Shown here one piece after another: positions 5,678-5,688 of a stretch of DNA of 5,688 bases. The DNA comes from Sulfurovum sp. Lineage in GTDB: Bacteria; Campylobacterota; Campylobacteria; Campylobacterales; Sulfurovaceae. Location: positions 1,816 to 7,503 of the forward strand of contig DZAQ01000065.1 of assembly GCA_022729615.1 (NCBI GenBank), in the 5' to 3' direction. The notes under the pieces are model-generated. The model saw only the letters and a program-made list of their open reading frames with translations, did not search any database and was not told the origin of the DNA. Within the stretch, counting starts at the first letter, position 1; each line of letters opens with the position of its first letter. A program made the translations under genes and the position numbers.

Positions 5678-5684
5678 CATAGCA
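5676..5684 (-). promoter_or_regulatory. Weak candidate extended -10 for the SspB-like gene
   Basis: The minus strand reads TGC-TATGAT, one base off the -10 consensus and carrying the extended TGn. Transcription from here would begin near 5669 and pass through the MITE-like element before reaching the start codon at 5502, giving a leader of about 165 nt that contains the 16-bp stem. The upstream -35 region lies at or beyond the window edge and cannot be judged. AT-rich sequence makes chance matches common. Confidence 0.2.
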
Positions 5685-5688
5685 TTCA

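Overview
The window most likely comes from a member of the Campylobacterota (epsilonproteobacteria), probably a free-living relative of Sulfurimonas, Sulfuricurvum or Sulfurovum. I base this on the gene order helicase-truB-ispE, on Campylobacter-like features of the proteins (for example the GFSGTLDPFATG motif of TruB), on moderate-to-low GC, and on AT-rich promoters with a good -10 but no clear -35. The genus is inferred from memory of related genomes, not from a search.

Layout. Positions 1-229 are non-coding: a candidate rho-independent terminator for the leftward operon, then a cluster of small palindromic repeats. Positions 230-3908 hold a tight leftward operon of a UvrD/PcrA/Rep-type DNA helicase, truB (tRNA pseudouridine-55 synthase) and ispE (isoprenoid precursor kinase). 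Both junctions overlap by four bases (ATGA), which suggests translational coupling. Positions 3909-4133 are a divergent promoter region with a -10 for each direction and a perfect 11-bp dyad in the leader of the rightward gene, a LysR-family regulator (4134-5036). Converging on it, 19 bp away, is a small leftward gene (5056-5502). Its product has the look of SspB, the adaptor that delivers ssrA-tagged proteins to ClpXP: a compact N-terminal domain, a Ser/Pro/Asn-rich linker and a short basic tail. Upstream of that gene lies a 110-bp MITE-like element with 16-bp perfect terminal inverted repeats, then a further inverted repeat up to the window end.

How the pieces relate. The operon proteins do unrelated housekeeping work (DNA repair/replication, tRNA modification, the MEP isoprenoid pathway) and are linked only by co-transcription. 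As I recall, csrA sits between truB and ispE in Campylobacter jejuni, and in Helicobacter pylori csrA, ispE and smpB are consecutive. Neither csrA nor smpB is at those places here; instead the operon ends in a patch of decayed repeats. The core of those repeats is nearly identical to, and inverted relative to, the core of the MITE-like element at the other end, so related repeats bracket the whole gene block.

I see no defence system, CRISPR array, prophage or clearly new multi-gene system. The best candidates for a second look are the SspB-like protein and the repeat family.
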